Both the position numbers and the translations under genes were made by a program. DNA of 64,000 bases from the NCBI GenBank assembly GCA_964036665.1, contig OZ038526.1:14012001-14076000 (forward strand), written 5' to 3'. Positions 1 through 12,849 of this stretch are shown here, piece by piece (within the stretch, counting starts at the first letter, position 1; every line of letters starts with the position of its first letter). The stretch is from Gordius sp. MW1. Lineage: Eukaryota; Nematomorpha; Gordioida; Gordea; Gordiidae. The notes under the pieces are model-generated. The model was given only the letters and a program-made list of their open reading frames with translations, did no database searches and had not been told where the DNA came from.

Positions 1-880
1 CCTTTCATGGGGGGCGATATGGTTGAACGAATAAATTGAAAAAATTTGGGGTCGAAAAAAATATTATTTTTCATATTCTTTCGAAAGGAATCTGAAAAAA
101 TATTTAAAAGTCAGTAAATATTTTTAGAATTATGTCCTTGTTAGAGTCTCGATAAGAATTTGTGGACGAGGGGAAGTTTTAGATTGAGAGAAATTAAAAT
201 TTTAGAGTTGCGTTTAGATTGTTTCAATATCGCTTTCTAAGCGTGTCTCTAATTTTTGTGAAACAAGCTCTATGCTATCGTGATTTAAAAGTCAATAATT
301 TATGATGACTGATCAAAAAAAATTTTTTACGGAATTTACCTCTGATATCAAAAACTTTCATGGGGGCGATATGGTTGAACGAATAAATTGAAAAAATTTT
401 GAGGTCGAAAAAATATTATTTTTCATATTCTTTCGAAAGGAATCTGAAAAAATCTTTAAAAGTCAGTAAATATTCTTAGCATTAAGTCCTTGTTAGAATC
501 TCGATAAGAATTTTTGCACGAGGTGAAGTTTTAGATTGAGAGAAATTAAAATTTTAGAGTTGCGTTTAGATTGTTTCAATATCGCTTTCTAAGCGTGTCT
601 CTAATTTTTGTGAAACAAGCTCTATGCTATCGTGATTTAAAGTTAATAATTTTTGATGACTGATCAAAAAAATTTTTTTTACGGAATTCACCTCTGATAT
701 CGAAAACTTTCATGGGGGCGATATGGTTGAACGAATAAATTGAAAAAATTTTGAGGTTGAAAAAAATATTATTTTTCATATTCTTTCGAAAGGAATCTGA
801 AAAAATCTTTAAAAGTCAGTAAATATTCTTAGCATTATGTCCTTGTTAGAATCTCGATAAGAATTTTTGCACGAGGGGAA

Positions 881-1900
881 GTTCTAGTTTGAGAGAAATT
901 AAAATTTTAGAGTTGCGTTTAGATTGTTTCAATATCGCTTTCTAAGCGTGTCTCTAATTTTTGTGAAACAAGCTCTATGCGATCGTGATTTAAAGTTAAT
1001 AATTTTTGATGACTGATCAAAATTTTTTTTTTTACAAAATTCACCTCTTATATCGAAACCTTTCATGGGGGCGATATGGTTGAACGAATAAATTGAAAAA
1101 ATTTGGGGTCGAAAAAAATATTATTTTTCATATTCTTTCGAAAGGAATCTGAAAAAATATTTAAAAGTCAGTAAATATTCTTAGCATTATGTCCTTGTTA
1201 GAATCTCGATAAGAATTTTTGCACGAGGGGAAGTTTTAGATTGAGAGAAATTAAAATTTTAGAGTTGCGTTTAGATTGTTTCAATATCGCTTTCTAAGCG
1301 TGTCTCTAATTTTTGTGAAACAAGCTCTATGCGATCGTGATTTAAAGTTAATAATTTTTGATGACTGATCAAAATTTTTTTTTTTACAAAATTCACCTCT
1401 TATATCGAAACCTTTCATGGGAGCGATATGGTTGAACGAATAAATTGAAAAAATTTTGAGGTCGAAAAAAATATTATTTTTCATATTCTTTCGAAAGGAA
1501 TCTGAAAAAATATTTAAAAGTCAGTAAATATTCTTAACATTATGTCCTTGTTAGAATCTCGATAAGAATTTTTGCACGAGGGGAAGTTTTAGATTGAGAG
1601 AAATTAAAATTTTAGAGTTGCGTTTAGATTGTTTCAATATCGCTTTCTAAGCGTGTCTCTAATTTTTGTGAAACAAGCTCTATGCGATCGTGATTTAAAG
1701 TTAATAATTTTTGATGACTGATCAAAATTTTTTTTTTTACAAAATTCACCTCTTATATCGAAACCTTTCATGGGAGCGATATGGTTGAACGAATAAATTG
1801 AAAAAATTTTGGGGTCGAAAAAAATATTATTTTTCATATTCTTTCGAAAGGAATCTGAAAAAATATTTAAAAGTCAGTAAATATTCTTAGCATTATGTCC
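881..1900 (-). repeat. Segmental duplication, copy 1 (offset 5195 bp)
   Basis: The rare variant gttctagtttgag occurs at 881, 6076 and 7839. The first two are 5195 bp apart and the following monomers match in order, including the shortened atttggggtcg version of the usual attttgaggtcg. The third copy, from 7839, shares the same run of variants for about 300 bp and then departs. Read as array-internal duplication. Confidence 0.65.
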
Positions 1901-1979
1901 TTGTTAGAATCTCGATAAGAATTTTTGCACGAGGGGAAGTTTTAGATTGAGAGAAATTAAAATTTTAGAGTTGCGATTA

Positions 1980-2900
1980 GATTGTTTCAATATCGCTTTC
2001 TAAGCGGGTCTCTAATTTTTGTGAAACAAGCTCTATGCTATCGTGATTTAAAAGTTAATAATTTATGACTGATCAAAAAAATTTTTTTACGGAATTCACC
2101 TCTGATATCGAAAACTTTAATGGGGGCGATATGGGTGAACGAATAAATTGAAAAAATTTTGACGTCGAAAAAATATTATTTTTCATATTCTTTCGAAAAT
2201 AATCTGAAAAAATCTTTAAAAGTCAGTAAATATTCTTAGCATTAAGTCCTTGTTAGAATCTCGATAAGAATTTTTGCACGAGGTGAAGTTTTAGATTGAG
2301 AGAAATTAAAATTTTAGAGTTGCGTTTAGATTGTTTCAATATCGCTTTCTAAGCGTGTCTCTAATTTTTGTGAAACAAGCTCTATGCTATCGTGATTTAA
2401 AGTTAATAATTTTTGATGACTGATCAAAAAATTTTTTTTTACGGAATTCACCTCTGATATCGAAAACTTTCATGGGGGCGATATGGTTGAACGAATAAAT
2501 TGAAAAAACTTTGAGGTCGAAAAAAATATTATTTTTCATATTCTTTCGAAAGGAATCTGAAAAAATCTTTAAAAGTCAGTAAATATTCTTAGCATTATGT
2601 CCTTGTTAGAATCTCGATAAGAATTTTTGCACGAGGGGAAGTTTTAGATTGAGGGAAATTACGATTTTCGAGTTGCGTTTAGATTGTTTCAATATCGCTT
2701 TCTAAGCGTGTCTCTAATTTTTGTGAAACAAGCTCTATGCTATCGTGATTTAAAGTTAATAATTTTTGATAACTGATCAAAAAAATTTTTTTAACGGAAT
2801 TCACTTCTTATATCGAAAACTTTCATGGGTCCGATTAACGAAAAAATTGAAAAAATTTTGAGGTCGTAAAAATATTATTTTTCATATTCATTAGAAAGGG
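1980..2900 (-). repeat. Segmental duplication, copy 1 (offset about 6.25 kb)
   Basis: This segment shares rare variants with 8230-9150 in order: tcgtgatttaaaagtt followed by aatttatga (2041 versus 8293), gatatgggtgaacg (about 2133 versus 8383), and gggtccgat (2828 versus 9084). The offset drifts from 6252 to 6256 bp, so small indels have accumulated since duplication. Confidence 0.65.
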
Positions 2901-5200
2901 GACTGAAAAAATCTTTTAAAGTGAGTAAATATTCTTAGAATTATGTCCTTGTTAGAATGTCGATAAGAATTTTTGCACGAGGCGAAGTTTTAGATTGAGA
3001 GAAATTAAGATTTTTGTGTTGCGTTTAGATTGTTTCAATATCGCTTTATAAGCGTGTCTCTAGTTTTTGTGAAACAAGCTCTCTGCGATCGTGATTGAAA
3101 GTTAATAATTTTTGACGACAGATCAAAAAATTTTTTTTTACGGAATTCACCTCTGATATCGAAAACTTTCATGGGGGCGATATGGTTGAACGAATAAATT
3201 GAAAAAATTTTGAGGTCGAAAAAAATATTATTTTTCATATTCTTTCGAAAGGAATCTGAAAAAATATTTAAAAGTCAGTAATATTCTTAGCATTATGTCC
3301 TTGTTAGAATGTCGATAAGAATTTTTGCACCAGGGGAAGTTTTAGATTGAGAGATAAAATTTTAGAGTTGCGTTTCGATTGTTTTAATATCGCTTTCTAA
3401 GCGTGTCTCTAGTTTTTGTGAAACAAGCTCTAGGCGATCGTGATTTAAAGTTAATAATTTTTGATGACTGATCAAAAAATTTTTTTTTACGGAATTCACT
3501 TCTGATATCGAAAACTTTCATGGGGGCGATATGGTTGAACGAATAAATTGAAAAAATTTTGAGGTCGAAAAAAAATATTATTTTTCATATTCTTTCGAAA
3601 GGAGGCTAAAAAAATCTTTAAAAGTTAGTAATATTCTTAGCATTATGTCCTTGTTAGAATCTCGATAAGAATTTTTGCACGAGGGGAAGTTTTATATTGA
3701 GAGAAATTAAAATTTTAGAGTTGCGTTTAGATTGTTTCAATATCGCTTTCTAAGCGTGTCTGTGAAACAAGCTCTATGCGATCGTGATTTAAAATTAATA
3801 ATTTTTGATAACTGATCAAAAAAATTTTTTTTACGGAATTCACTTCTTATATCGAAAACTTTCATGGGTCCGATAAACGAAAAAATTGAAAAAATTTTGA
3901 GGTCGTAAAAATATTATTTTTCATATTCTTTAGAAAGGGGACTGAAAAAATCTTTTAAAGTGAGTAAATATTCTTAGCATTATGTCCTTGTTAGAATGTC
4001 GATAAGAATTTTTGCACGAGGCGAAGTTTTAGATTGAGAGAAATTAAGATTTTTGTGTTGCGTTTAGATTGTTTCAATATCGCTTTCTAAGCGTGTCTCT
4101 AGTTTTTGTGAAACAAGCTCTATGCGATCGTGATTTAAAGTTAATAATTTTTGATGACTGATCAAAATTTTTTTTTTTACAAAATTCACCTCTTATATCG
4201 AAACCTTTCATGGGGGCGATATGGTTGAACGAATAAATTTAAAAAAATTTTGAGGTTGAAAAAAATATTATTTTTCAGATTCTTTCGAAAGGAATCTGAA
4301 AAAATCTTTAAAAGTCAGTAAACATTCTTAGCATTATGTCCTTGTTAGAATCTCGAGAAGAATTTTTGCACGAGGGGAAGTTTTAGATTGAGAGAAATTA
4401 AAATTTTAAAGTTGCGTTTAGATTGTTTCAATATCGCTGTCTCTAGTTTTTGTGAAACAAGCTCTATGCGATCGTGATTTAAAGTTAATAATTTTTGATG
4501 ACTGATCAAAAAATTTTTTTTTACGGAATTCACTTCTGATATCGAAAACTTTCATGGGGGCGATATGGTTGAACGAATAAATTTAAAAAATTTTGAGGTC
4601 GAAAAAAAATATTATTTTTCATATTCTTTCGAAAGGAGGCTAAAAAAATCTTTAAAAGTTAGTAATATTCTTAGCATTATGTCCTTGTTAGAATCTCGAT
4701 AAGAATTTTTGCACGAGGGGAAGTTTTATATTGAGAGAAATTAAAATTTTAGAGTTGCGTTTAGATTGTTTCAATATCGCTTTCTAAGCGTGTCTGTGAA
4801 ACAAGCTGTATGCGATCGTGATTTAAAATTAATAATTTTTGATAACTGATCAAAAAATTTTTTTTACGGAATTCACTTCTTATATCAAAAACTTTCATGG
4901 GTCCGATAAACAAAAAAATTTAAAAAATTTTGAGGTCGTAAAAATATTATTTTTCATATTCTTTAGAAAGGGGACTGAAAAAATCTTTTAAAGTGAGTAA
5001 ATATTCTTAGCATTATGTCCTTGTTAGAATGTCGATAAGAATTTTTGCACGAGGCGAAGTTTTAGATTGAGAGAAATTAAGATTTTTGTGTTGCGTTTAG
5101 ATTGTTTCAATATCGCTTTCTAAGCGTGTCTCTAGTTTTTGTGAAACAAGCTCTATGCGATCGTGATTTAAAGTTAATAATTTTTGATGACTGATCAAAT
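2828..5200 (-). repeat. Trimer-scale higher-order repeat, about 1.04 kb
   Basis: The rare gggtccgat variant recurs at 2828, 3867 and 4900, spacing 1039 and 1033 bp, or three monomers. The companion marker ggaggctaaaaaaatc lies 263-266 bp before two of these (3601 and 4637). The same marker pair occurs again at 10568 and 10834. The units are related but not identical: the middle one swaps in a class-B monomer. This looks like an older, partly eroded HOR. Confidence 0.7.
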
Positions 5201-6075
5201 TTTTTTTTTACGGAATTCACCTCTGATATCGAAAACTTTCATGGAGGCGATATGGTTGAACGAATAAATTGAAAAAATTTTGAGGTCGAAAAAAATATTA
5301 TTTTTCATATTCTTTCAAAAGGAATCTGAAAAAATCTTTAAAAGTCAGTAAATATTCTTAGCATTATGTCCTTGTTAGAATCTCGATAAGAATTTTTGCA
5401 CGAGGGGAAGTTTTAGATTGAGGGAAATTACGATTTTCGAGTTGCGTTTAGATTGTTTCAATATCGCTTTCTAAGCGTGTATCTAATTTTTGTGAAACAA
5501 GCTCTATGCGTCAAAATTTTTTTTTTTACAAAATTCACCTCTTATATCGAAACCTTTTATGGGGGCGATATGGTTGATAAATTGAAAAAATTTTGAGGTC
5601 GAAAAAAATATTATTTTTCATATTCTTTCGAAAGGAATCTGAAAAAATCTTTAAAAGTCAGTAAATATTCTTAGCATTATGTCCTTGTTAGAATCTCGAT
5701 AAGAATTTTTGCACGAGGGGAAGTTTTAGATTGAGGGAAATTACGATTTTCGAGTTGCGTTTAGATTGTTTCAATATCGCTTTCTAAGCGTGTCTCTAAT
5801 TTTTGTGAAACAAGCTCTATGCTATCGTGATTTAAAGTTAATAATTTTTGATGACTGATAAAAAAATTTTTTTTTATGGAATTCACCTCTGATATCGAAA
5901 ACTTTCAAGGGGGCGATATGGTTGAACGAATAAATTGAAAAAATTTTGAGGTCAAAAAAAATATTATTTTTCATATTCTTTCGAAAGGAATCTGAAAAAA
6001 TCTTTAAAAGTCAGTAAATATTCTTAGCATTATGTCCTTGTTAGAATCTCGATAAGAATTTTTGCACGAGGGGAA

Positions 6076-7095
6076 GTTCTAGTTTGAGAGAAATTAAAAT
6101 TTTAAAGTTGCGTTTAGATTGTTTCAATATCGCTTTCTAAGCGTGTCTCTAATTTTTGTGAAACAAGCTCTATGCGATCGTGATTTAAAGTTAATAATTT
6201 TTGATGACTGATCAAAATTTTTTTTTTTACAAAATTCACCTCTTATATCGAAACCTTTCATGGGGGCGATATGGTTGAACGAATAAATTGAAAAAATTTG
6301 GGGTCGAAAAAAATATTATTTTTCATATTCTTTCGAAAGGAATCTGAAAAAATATTTAAAAGTCAGTAAATATTCTTAGCATTATGTCCTTGTTAGAATC
6401 TCGATAAGAATTTTTGCACGAGGGGAAGTTTTAGATTGAGAGAAATTAAAATTTTAGAGTTGCGTTTAGATTGTTTCAATATCGCTTTCTAAGCGTGTCT
6501 CTAATTTTTGTGAAACAAGCTCTATGCGATCGTGATTTAAAGTTAATAATTTTTGATGACTGATCAAAATTTTTTTTTTTACAAAATTCACCTCTTATAT
6601 CGAAACCTTTCATGGGAGCGATATGGTTGAACGAATAAATTGAAAAAATTTTGAGGTCGAAAAAAATATTATTTTTCATATTCTTTCGAAAGGAATCTGA
6701 AAAAATCTTTAAAAGTCAGTAAATATTCTTAGCATTATGTCCTTGTTAGAATCTCGATAAGAATTTTTGCACGAGGTGAAGTTTTAGATTGAGAGAAATT
6801 AAAATTTTAGAGTTGCGTTTAGATTGTTTCAATATCGCTTTCTAAGCGTGTCTCTAATTTTTGTGAAACAAGCTCTATGCTATCGTGATTTAAAGTTAAT
6901 AATTTTTGATGACTGATCAAAAAAAATTTTTTTTACGGAATTCACCTCTGATATCGAAAACTTTCATGGGGGCGATATGGTTGAACGAATAAATTGAAAA
7001 AATTTTGAGGTCGAAAAAAATATTATTTTTCATATTCTTTCGAAAGGAATCTGAAAAAATCTTTAAAAGTCAGTAAATATTCTTAGCATTATGTC
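6076..7095 (-). repeat. Segmental duplication, copy 2 (offset 5195 bp)
   Basis: Partner of the segment starting at 881. It shares gttctagtttgag and atttggggtcg in the same order, and the next monomer reading frame sits at the same 5195-bp offset (1281 versus 6476). The distal boundary is approximate. Confidence 0.6.
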
Positions 7096-8229
7096 CTTGT
7101 TAGAATCTCGATAAGAATTTTTGCACGAGGGGAAGTTTTAGATTGAGGGAAATTACGATTTTCGAGTTGCGTTTAGATTGTTTCAATATCGCTTTCTAAG
7201 CGTGTCTCTAATTTTTGTGAAACAAGCTCTATGCTATCGTGATTTAAAGTTAATAATTTTTGATGACTGATAAAAAAAATTTTTTTATGGAATTCACCTC
7301 TGATATCGAAAACTTTCATGGGGGCGATATGGTTGAACGAATAAATTGAAAAAATTTTGAGGTCAAAAAAAATATTATTTTTCATATTCTTTCGAAAGGA
7401 ATCTGAAAAAATCTTTAAAAGTCAGTAAATATTCTTAGCATTATGTCCTTGTTAGAATCTCGATAAGAATTTTTGCACGAGGGGAAGTTTTAGATTGAGG
7501 GAAATTACGATTTTCGAGTTGCGTTTAGATTGTTTCAATATCGCTTTCTAAGCGTGTCTCTAATTTTTGTGAAACAAGCTCTATGCGATCGTGATTTAAA
7601 GTTAATAATTTTTGATGACTGATCAAAGTTTTTTTTTTTACAAAATTCACCTCTTATATCGAAACCTTTCATGGGGGCGATATGGTTGAACGAATAAATT
7701 GAAAAAATTTGGGGTCGAAAAAAATATTATTTTTCATATTCTTTCGAAAGGAATCTGAAAAAATCTTTAAAAGTCAGTAAATATTCTTAGCATTATGTCC
7801 TTGTTAGAATCTCGATAAGAATTTTTGCACGAGGGGAAGTTCTAGTTTGAGAGAAATTAAAATTTTAGAGTTGCGTTTAGATTGTTTCAATATCGCTTTC
7901 TAAGCGTGTCTCTAATTTTTGTGAAACAAGCTCTATGCGATCGTGATTTAAAGTTAATAATTTTTGATGACTGATCAAAATTTTTTTTTTTACAAAATTC
8001 ACCTCTTATATCGAAACCTTTCATGGGGGCGATATGGTTGAACGAATAAATTGAAAAAATTTGGGGTCGAAAAAAATATTATTTTTCATATTCTTTCGAA
8101 AGGAATCTGAAAAAATATTTAAAAGTCAGTAAATATTCTTAGCATTATGTCATTGTTAGAATCTCGATAAGAATTTTTGCACGAGGGGAAGTTTTAGATT
8201 GAGAGAAATTAAAATTTTAGAGTTGCGAT

Positions 8230-9150
8230 TAGATTGTTTCAATATCGCTTTCTAAGCGTGTCTCTAATTTTTGTGAAACAAGCTCTATGCTATCGTGATT
8301 TAAAAGTTAATAATTTATGATGACTGATCAAAAAAATTTTTTTACGGAATTCACCTCTGATATCGAAAACTTTCATGGGGGCGATATGGGTGAACGAATA
8401 AATTGAAAAAATTTTGAGGTCGAAAAAATATTATTTTTCATATTCTTTCGAAAGGAATCTGAAAAAATCTTTAAAAGTCAGTAAATATTCTTAGCATTAA
8501 GTCCTTGTTAGAATCTCGATAAGAATTTTTGCACGAGGTGAAGTTTTAGATTGAGAGAAATTAAAATTTTAGAGTTGCGTTTAGATTGTTTCAATATCGC
8601 TTTCTAAGCGTGTCTCTAATTTTTGTGAAACAAGCTCTATGCTATCGTGATTTAAAGTTAATAATTTTTGATGACTGATCAAAAATTTTTTTTTTACGGA
8701 ATTCACCTCTGATATCGAAAACTTTCATGGGGGCGATATGGTTGAACGAATAAATTGAAAAAACTTTGAGGTCGAAAAAAATATTATTTTTCATATTCTT
8801 TCGAAAGGAATCTGAAAAAATCTTTAAAAGTCAGTAAATATTCTTAGCATTATGTCCTTGTTAGAATCTCGATAAGAATTTTTACACAAGGGGAAGTTTT
8901 AGATTGAGAGAAATTAAAATTTTAGAGTTGCGATTAGATTGTTTCAATATCGCTTTCTAAGCGTGTCTCTAATTTTTGTGAAACAAGCTCTATGCTATCG
9001 TGATTTAAAAGTTAATAATTTTTGATAACTGATCAAAAAAATTTTTTTTACGGAATTCACTTCTTATATCGAAAACTTTCATGGGTCCGATAAACGAAAA
9101 AATTGAAAAAATTTTGAGGTCGTAAAAATATTATTTTTCATATTCATTAG
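8230..9150 (-). repeat. Segmental duplication, copy 2 (offset about 6.25 kb)
   Basis: Partner of 1980-2900, sharing the gatatgggtgaacg and gggtccgat variants in the same order. Boundaries are approximate because ordinary monomers flank both copies. Confidence 0.6.
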
Positions 9151-12100
9151 AAAGGAGACTGAAAAAATCTTTTAAAGTGAGTAAATATTCTTAGAATTAT
9201 GTCCTTGTTAGAATGTCGATAAGAATTTTTCCACGAGGCGAAGTTTTAGATTGAGAGAAATTAAGATTTTTGTGTTGCGTTTAGATTGTTTCAATATCGC
9301 TTTATAAGCGTGTCTCTAGTTTTTGTGAAACAAGCTCTATGCGATCGTGATTGAAAGTTAATAATTTTTGACGACAGATCAAATTTTTTTTTTTTACAAA
9401 ATTCACCTCTTATATCGAAAACTTTCATAGGGGCGATATGGTTGAACGAATGAATTGAAAAAATTTTGAGGTCGAAAAAAATATTATTTTTCATATTCTT
9501 TCGAAAGGAATCTGAAAAAATCTTTAAAAGTCAGTAAATATTCTTAGCATTATGTCCTTGTTAGAATCTCGATAAGAATTTTTGCACGAGGGGAAGTTTT
9601 AGATTGAGGGAAATTACGATTTTCGAGTTGCGTTTAGATTGTTTCAATATCGCTTTCTAAGCGTGTCTCTAATTTTTGTGAAACAAGCTCTATGCGATCG
9701 TGATTTAAAGTTAATAATTTTTGATGACTGATCAAAATTTTTTTTTTTACAAAATTCACCTCTTATATCGAAATTTTTCATGGGGGCGATATGGTTGAAC
9801 GAATAAATTGAAAAAATTTTGAGGTCGAAAAAAATATTATTTTTCATATTCTTTCGAAAGGAATCTGAAAAAATCTTTAAAAGTCAGTAAATATTCTTAG
9901 CATTATGTCCTTGTTAGAATCTCGATAAGAATTTTTGCACGAGGGGAAATTTTAGATTGAGGGAAATTACGATTTTCGTGTTGCGTTTAGATAGTTTCAA
10001 TATCGCTTTATAAGCGTGTCTCTAGTTTTTGTGAAACAAGCTCTATGCGATCGTGATTTAAAGTTAATAATTTTTGATGACTGATCAAATTTTTTTTTTT
10101 TACAAAATTCACCTCTTATATCGAAACCTTTCATGGGGGCGATATGGTTGAACGAATAAATTTAAAAAAATTTTGAGGTCGAAAAAAATATTATTTTTCA
10201 TATTCTTTCGAAAGAAATCTGAAAAAATCTTTAAAAGTCGGTAAATATTCTTAACATTATGTCCTTGTTAGAATCTCGATAAGAATTTTTGCACGAGGGG
10301 AAGTTTTAGATTGAGAGAAATTAAAATTTTAAAGTTGCGTTTAGATTGTTTCAATATCGCTTTCTAAGCGTGTCTCTAGTTTTTGTGAAACAAGCTCTAT
10401 GCGATCGTGATTTAAAGTTAATAATTTTTGATGACTGATCAAAAAATTTTTTTGTTACGAAATTCACTTCTGATATCGAAAACTTTGATGGGGGCGATAT
10501 GGTTGAACGAATAAATTCAAAAAATTTTGAGGTCGAAAAAAAATATTATTTTTCATATTCTTTCGAAAGGAGGCTAAAAAAATCTTTAAAAGTTAGTAAT
10601 ATTCTTAGCATTATGTCCTTGTTAGAATCTCGATAAGAATTTTTGCACGAGGGGAAGTTTTATATTGAGAGAAATTAAAATTTTAGAGTTGCGTTTAGAT
10701 TGTTTCAATATCGCTTTCTAAGCGTGTCTGTGAAACAAGCTCTATGCGATCGTGATTTAAAATTAATAATTTTTAATAACTGATCAAAAAAATTTTTTTA
10801 CGGAATTCACTTCTTATATCGAAAACTTTCATGAGTCCGATAAACGAAAAAATTGAAAAAATTTTGAGGTCGTAAAAATATTATTTTTCATATTCTTTAG
10901 AAAGGGGACTGAAAAAATCTTTTAAAGTGAGTAAATATTCTTAGAATTATGTCCTTGTTAGAATCTCGATAAGAATTTTTGCACGAGGCGAAGTTTTAGA
11001 TTGAGAGAAATTAAGATTTTTGTGTTGCGTTTAGATTGTTTCAATATCGCTTTCTAAGCGTGTCTCTCTCTAGTTTTTGTGAAACAAGCATGCGATCGTG
11101 ATTTAAAGTTAATAATTTTTGATGACTGATCAAAAAATTTTTTTTTACGGAATTCACCTCTGATATCGAAAACTTTCATGGGGGCGATATGGTTGAACGA
11201 ATAAATTGAAAAAACTTTGAGGTCGAAAAAAATATTATTTTTCATATTCTTTCGAAAGGAATCTGAAAAAATCTTTAAAAGTCAGTAAATATTCTTAGCA
11301 TTATGTCCTTGTTAGAATCTCGATAAGAATTTTTGCACGAGGGGAAGTTTTAGATTGAGGGAAATTAAGATTTTCGAGTTGCGTTTAGATTGTTTCAATA
11401 TCGCTTTCTAAGCCTGTCTCTAGTTTTTGTGAAACAAGCTTTATGCGATCGTGATTTAAAGTTAATAATTTTTGATGACTGATCAAAATTTTTTTTTTTA
11501 CAAAATTCACCTCTTATATCGAAACCTTTCATGGGGGCGATATGGTTGAACGAATAAATTGAAAAAACTTTGAGGTCGAAAAAAATATTATTTTTCATAT
11601 TCTTTCGAAAGGAATCTGAAAAAATCTTTAAAAGTCAGTAAATATTCTTAGCATTATGTCCTTGTTAGAATCTCGATAAGAATTTTTACACAAGGGGAAG
11701 TTTTAGATTGAGAGAAATTAAAATATTAGAGTTGCGTTTAGATTGTTTCAATATCGCTTTCTAAGCGTGTCTCTAGTTTTTGTGAAACAAGCTCTATGCG
11801 ATCGTGATTTAAAGTTAATAATTTTTGACGACTGATCAAAATTTTTTTTTTACAAAATTCACCTCTTATGTCGAAAACTTTCATGGGGGCGATATGGTTG
11901 AACGAATGGATTGAAAAAATTTTGAGGTCGAAAAAAATATTATTTTTCATATTCTTTCGAAAGGAATCCTAAAAAATCTTTAAAAGTCAGTAAATATTCT
12001 TAGCATTATGTCCTTGTTAGAATCTCGATAAGAATTTTTGCACGAGGGGAAGTTTTAGATTGAGGGAAATTACGATTTTCATGTTGCGTTTAGAATGTTT

Positions 12101-12845
12101 CAATATCGCTTTCTAAGCGTTGTGAAACAAGCTCTATGCGATCGTGATTTAAAGTTAATAATTTTTGATGACTGATCAAAAAAATTTTTTTTACGGAATT
12201 CACCTCTGATATCGAAAATTTTCATGGGAGCGATATGGTTGAACAAATAAATTGAAAAAATTTTGAGGTCGAAAAAAATATTATTTTTCATATTCTTTCG
12301 AAAGGAATCTGAAAAAATCTTTAAAAGTCAGTAAATATTCTTAGCATTATGTCTTTGTTAGAATCTCGATAAGAAATTTATCACGAGGCGAAGTTTTAGA
12401 TTGAGAGAAATTAAGATTTTCGTGTTGCGTTTAGATTGTTTCAATATCGCTTTCTAAGCGTGTCTCTAGTTTTTGTGAAACAAGCTCTATGCGATCGTGA
12501 TTTAAAGTTAATAATTTTTGATGACTGATCCAAAAAATTTTTTTTTACGGAATTCACCTCTAATATCGAAAAATTTCATGGGGGCGATATGGTTGAACGA
12601 ATAAATTGAAAAAATTTTGAGGTCGAAAAAAATATTATTTTTCATATTCTTTCGAAAGGAATCTGAAAAAATCTTTAAAAGTCAGTAAATATTCTTAGCA
12701 TTATGTCTTTGTTAGAATCTCGATAAGAATTTTATCACGAGGCGAAGTTTTAGATTGAGAGAAATTAAGATTTTCGTGTTGCGTTTAGATTGTTTCAATA
12801 TCGCTTTCTAAACGTGTCTCTAGTTTTTGTGAAACAAGCTCTATG

Positions 12846-12849
12846 CGAC
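12846..12849. other. Satellite orientation switch (inversion junction)
   Basis: The minus-oriented array ends inside a monomer at ctctatgcga. The plus-oriented array begins at ccccatgaaag, a different point of the monomer, so the arms are not a simple mirror: about 115 bp of monomer is missing at the centre. Most monomers read tatcgcccccatgaaag at this place, but the one at about 14955 reads tatcgaccccatgaaag. If a monomer of that kind was the partner, the two sides share cga, consistent with a 3-bp microhomology join. No other sequence sits at the junction. Confidence 0.9.

Larger units (their letters stand above)
1..12848 (-). repeat. 352-bp satellite array, minus-oriented domain
   Basis: About 36 tandem monomers of roughly 350 bp, reverse-complement to the rest of the window. 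Landmarks recurring once per monomer, as read on the plus strand here, include ctttcgaaag, gatcgtgattt, tctcgataagaattt and an A-run/T-run block next to gatca. Two classes are seen: one with acggaattcacctctgatatc, one with acaaaattcacctcttatatc. A third variant carries gggtccgat followed by aacg or aaacg (near 2828, 3867, 4900 and 9084; gagtccgat near 10834). Several monomers have internal deletions, for example near 4436, 5512, 5575 and 12115. No gene is supported; the recurring frame of about 67 codons lies within the monomer itself. Confidence 0.97.

Noticed and set aside
1281-1484. The 67-codon frame and its many siblings as protein-coding genes
   Set aside because: They are the same part of a tandem satellite monomer repeated across the window. 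Frames break or switch at a variable A/T homopolymer, and there is no splice, promoter or poly-A context.
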